Shown in pieces: positions 60,141 to 64,000 of a DNA stretch of 64,000 bases. The stretch is from assembly GCF_021018805.1 (NCBI RefSeq), contig NC_086253.1:34659583-34723582 (forward strand), in the 5' to 3' direction. The notes under the pieces were generated by a model. That model was not told the origin of the DNA and made no database searches. It was given only the letters and a program-made list of their open reading frames with translations. This DNA comes from Prinia subflava (lineage: Eukaryota; Chordata; Aves; Passeriformes; Cisticolidae). Position 1 is the stretch's first letter; every line of letters starts with the position of its first letter. Both the position numbers and the translations under genes were made by a program.

Positions 60141-63100
60141 GTACTTTTTTTCAAGGGTGTTTTCCTCAGCAAAATTTACACATGGCATATGCAAGCACAC
60201 TGGATGTCAATATAGTAAACAAAAATGACCAAATGATCATATGAACCTCTGCAGTAACTTGTTCTAAGGCAATAAACTTTAAACACCACTGAACTTTGGT
60301 AACCTCCTAGTGCCACATATCCTGTGAATATTTGCAGTTTACTGTTCCCTACAAATTGCCTGTGAACATCTTGGGCTTATGTGAAAAGTGCTTTGGCCAA
60401 TGGTTATCATCTTAGGGAGTTCAGTTTTGTAGCAGTAGCTGTATCTCTCACCCTGCACTCTGCGACTACAGCCATGCACAAGGATAATGTCCATAAGTGC
60501 GCCAATTGAAATCGTCTCCATCCCTTAAATGTAAGCACTGCTTCCAAGAACTGTGTGGTGCTGAGAAATTCCTATGAATGCCATATGCAAGCAGTTAGTC
60601 TGAAAAGTTTTAATACATGGGTGGTACAGCAATTCCAACTCTGTAGCTTGTCCTAGACGAAGTACTTCAAACTGGAAAATCCTTCATGCTATAGTGTTAC
60701 GGTTATAATTCATAAAGTTGCTGACTTACTTCCCCAGATAGATAGTAACAATCTTCATACATTCTTGCTTCCCAGAAAATTAAGGAAGTCTCAGGGGTGC
60801 CAAAGGAATTTCTGACATCAAACCACTTCCTAAGTGAAACACTTCTTTCAACCTGTATGTAATATATCCAGGGATCTTTAAATTAGCACAATCTGGGACT
60901 ACGGCGTTTGGCATCACATTTGTGGGAAATTTTTAAGCCATTCCTAAAAACAGCACACAAACCAACAAAAATATGGATTCAGAATGCCTTAGATATAATT
61001 ACATTGAAGACAATATCAATAGCACTATATAAATACTCTTACTGTATCAAGTACATGTAAACTAAATAAAAACACATATATTAATCACATAGTGAAAAAT
61101 GCTTAAAAAGTTGTGGTGCCACCAATTTTTATTGCCTCAGAGGGCTTTCATTGTTTTTCAAAAGATACAAGGTTAATTTTTTCTCCAATTCCAGACCTTC
61201 TTGATTTAAAATAATTTAAACAAAGGTACCCCAAACTGTGACATAAAAAAACATTTCAAGCATCTCTACTTGGGTTGAAATATAAGTAAACAGAAAAGAG
61301 GTCCCACTGATTTAATTTTTTTCAATACTACTATCTGCTGGGCAATGTGCTTTAAATGTACAGGTTTTTTTTCAACTAATGTTTCCCATAAAAGGTTTCT
61401 AATTTTTCTTTTGTATTTTATGTTAAAGCTAGAGAACATTATTTAAACTTATCCAGCACAATACACATATTTTTGTAGTACTGGGTAACTCAGGGGATGC
61501 AGGATAGCATAAAAAATGGAAGAAATCATGAAACTACTTCATAGAAATAGTGTCAGAGTAGTGTCGACAAGACTCTTGATGCTGACATGCAAGACTTTTC
61601 TGAGATTCCATTTCCAAGAAATAAAACTATTTTAAGAATGTATATAGACACATCAATCAGAACCATAAATCAAGAGTGTCTGGCCGCATAGTACTGATTA
61701 AAGTTAGTATTTGTTGTCCCTCACTTTCTTTAACGCACCCAGAATGCTGAACATACTCTAAATTGAAAATCATGATTGCTGAATCTTCATCCCTTGCCAT
61801 TAATATCCTGGAAGTAAAGAACATGCCTTGAAGTCTAACTATGCTTTATTCTATTTGACATTATTTGAAGCATGACTGAGTTATGCTTCACTTTAGTTCA
61901 AAACTTTCAGTCATCATTTTCTTAATAACTTTTGAGGAAAGAACATTTCAATAAGCTAGAACTTTGGCATTGTCAAAGATCCTTCCCCCAAAACCACAAA
62001 ATTGTCAGCCTTGTTTCAGGCTGACATGGAGCCATGGACCAGGAATATATACAATTAGGTTTGTCAGACACCTTCCACTCTCAGAACCAGGCAACTGAAA
62101 TCTTAAAGGGATACACAATGAATTTTTGTCATTGACCCTTTGGAAAACTGCAGAATTGGACATGTATTTGGGCATGCTGCTAGTCTCTTGGAATTCCAAT
62201 TTGCTTATGCTAACTAGAGGTTTGTTAAGAATGTAGAAGTTGAATCATCTGAAAACTGTATAGACCAAGAATGTTGAAGCCCAACACTGTAAAAGAGCCT
62301 GACAGTACCTTCTTTATGGCTGGTTGCTTTTTTAACCACTTAGGGTTGTTCTAGGACCAGGCATGAATTATATTTGCCTCATCAGTTCTTGGAGAGAGAG
62401 GAAAAAGCTGAGGAACAGTCTGGCAGGAGGAAATCAGGAGGACTTCGCATAAACCACATTTTGCCAAGGGGGATGGATTGTGGACTAAAAATTCCTAACC
62501 CTGAAAAGTGTTTTCACATTGCTTCCAGATTCACTTCTACAATGCCAGAATACAGGATATGTGCGGACCAGTTTGCTGTGTCCTCCCCATTGCTATTTAA
62601 CCCACATCTACTTTGTGCCATGTCCCTCCTTGTGTGCCTGGAGCTGGCTTTGCAACCTCACTACCAGGGTAGATGGGACACCCATGTTCCAGTGTACAGA
62701 TGGTTTGGACCTGCCTACATTGCAAACTGATGACAAATGTTGGCACAGGTGTAAATTTAGTGTGCCAATGAGTTTGTCTAAAGTTCTTGTCTAAGTTATA
62801 TCCTGACAGGATAATACTTCTACAATGTGATTTACATAGGACTTTTGATTAATTTTGTGCAAAAGATGGGTAAACAATGTTTATGGAAATGATTTCTACA
62901 AGACTTTCTACTTTCCTAATTAATGAATGAACAAATACACAAGAAAAAACATTCTGACTTCTCAGAATGTTGAGTGATCAAAATAAGAACTTCCAAAACC
63001 TGAAAATCTGTGCAAAATGTAAAACCTCAGAGATAATGACGGTTATTCACACCAAGCAAACATGATAATATTTAAGCAATGCAGCACAGTGGTACTCTCA

Positions 63101-64000
63101 GCCATTCTCCAAACTGAACCGGAAACATGGTCACAGATTAATGAGATTATAAAATGCATTTAGCAAGCTTATTTTTATCTGAATGTTTATCAGAAACCTC
63201 TGAGGTTTTAAGAATTGCAAACCTCTGGCAGTGCACAAAGTATTCTACATGAAAAAGATACTGGCTTTGATATCGTTGGAGAAAGGTGGATGGAGAAATT
63301 GGATTCTGCAATGGCAGAAATATTCCCAGCTCAGCTGTTGGGAGAATCCTCCATGCATAGACAACATTTTCAAGTATGAGTTAGCTCATGAAATTTTTGC
63401 TGCACCTTAACATGAACCATAAAATAATAAATTTAGGTGTAAAGACAGCATAACATCCAGAGATTCAAATCAGCAGAGATGCAAAAAACCCCCCGAGTGA
63501 CCTCAATATTAGGTCCACTATTTGCTTCTTTTCTCTGCTTAACCAAACCCAGAAAAGAATAAGTATTTTGTGGGAAAACTGTTTATGTAACCAAAAAGGG
63601 ACTAAGAATGATTAGATCTTTGCTCTATGTTACCATCCAGCTATATCAACAGTACAAAGGGCTCCACTGTATGTGTACTGCATATTTTTTGAAGTTAGTC
63701 ACTGTTCCTGTTCTAGAGCTAAAAATCCAAATCTAAATACAGGAACAAAGGTAGAAAAAATGGCAAGAAGAAGCAACTAGAAATGTCCCCATTTAACAGA
63801 TGAAAGACCAAAGACCTTATAAGACAAAATTACTTGCTTAGAGTCACGTCTGTGTCAATGTTTCAGTATTTATAAAGCTTCAAACAGAGACAGTGACAGA
63901 ATATAAAACTAGTATAAATAGTAAAAAATCCCATAGATTTTCTATAATTAAGTACAGCATACAGTCCTGTAAATATTTCTTCTTGTTGGACATGAAAAGA
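60141..64000. other. AT-rich unique DNA, no gene seen
   Basis: The longest frame is 62374-62730 (+, 118 codons); it has no recognisable domain and overlaps a second frame at 62519-62794. No transposon, RNA gene or long repeat is seen up to the window edge. Confidence 0.55.

Noticed and set aside
62374..62794. 118- and 91-codon frames near the window end
   Set aside because: Length is at chance level, they overlap in different frames and contain no recognised motif.

Overview
This window looks like intergenic or intronic DNA from a bird, or less likely another sauropsid. It is strongly AT-rich. It carries several 5'-truncated CR1 LINE copies, whose 3' ends show the CR1-type ATTCTGTG tail, plus one class II (alpha/beta-type) endogenous retrovirus fragment and LTR-like GC-rich islands. 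I found no host protein-coding gene, tRNA, rRNA, CRISPR array or bacterial-type operon. Apart from the retroviral frame, the open frames are of a length expected by chance, or are readings of satellites or GC-rich repeats.

Layout. At 1-1890 is the 3' part of a retroviral pol gene (RT thumb/connection, RNase H, integrase). It is open across the whole stretch with all catalytic residues present, and it ends abruptly in AT-rich DNA with no env or LTR. A 27-bp piece of the integrase active-site region is repeated in frame at its C-terminus. At 3044-3184 and 6260-6400 lies a near-identical 141-bp direct repeat, 3216 bp apart; the second copy abuts a GC-rich LTR-like stretch (6401-7085). CR1 fragments lie at 13271-13436 (+), 23155-23545 (+), 43488-43893 (-) and 50570-51880 (+). 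The last keeps part of the RT domain, has lost most of the rest of it, and contains a 44-T run. GC-rich islands with AATAAA signals lie at about 21500-22040 and 25390-25710.

Satellites and structure. A pentanucleotide (CCTTT)n array of about 380 bp lies at 32474-32856 and runs into a polypyrimidine tract. A hexanucleotide (TATATC)n array lies at 44126-44271. Several perfect palindromes or hairpins occur, notably at 8546-8567, 9429-9450, 32089-32124, 32196-32226 and 47288-47318.

The remaining sequence is unique, gene-free DNA. Two stretches (54815-55150 and 59816-60140) have clustered homeodomain-, forkhead- and SOX-like sites and no repeat character, so they are plausible conserved enhancers. 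This is inference that an alignment would settle. I did not find a convincing novel multi-gene system. The most unusual signals are the rearranged but open pol fragment and the recent 141-bp duplication.
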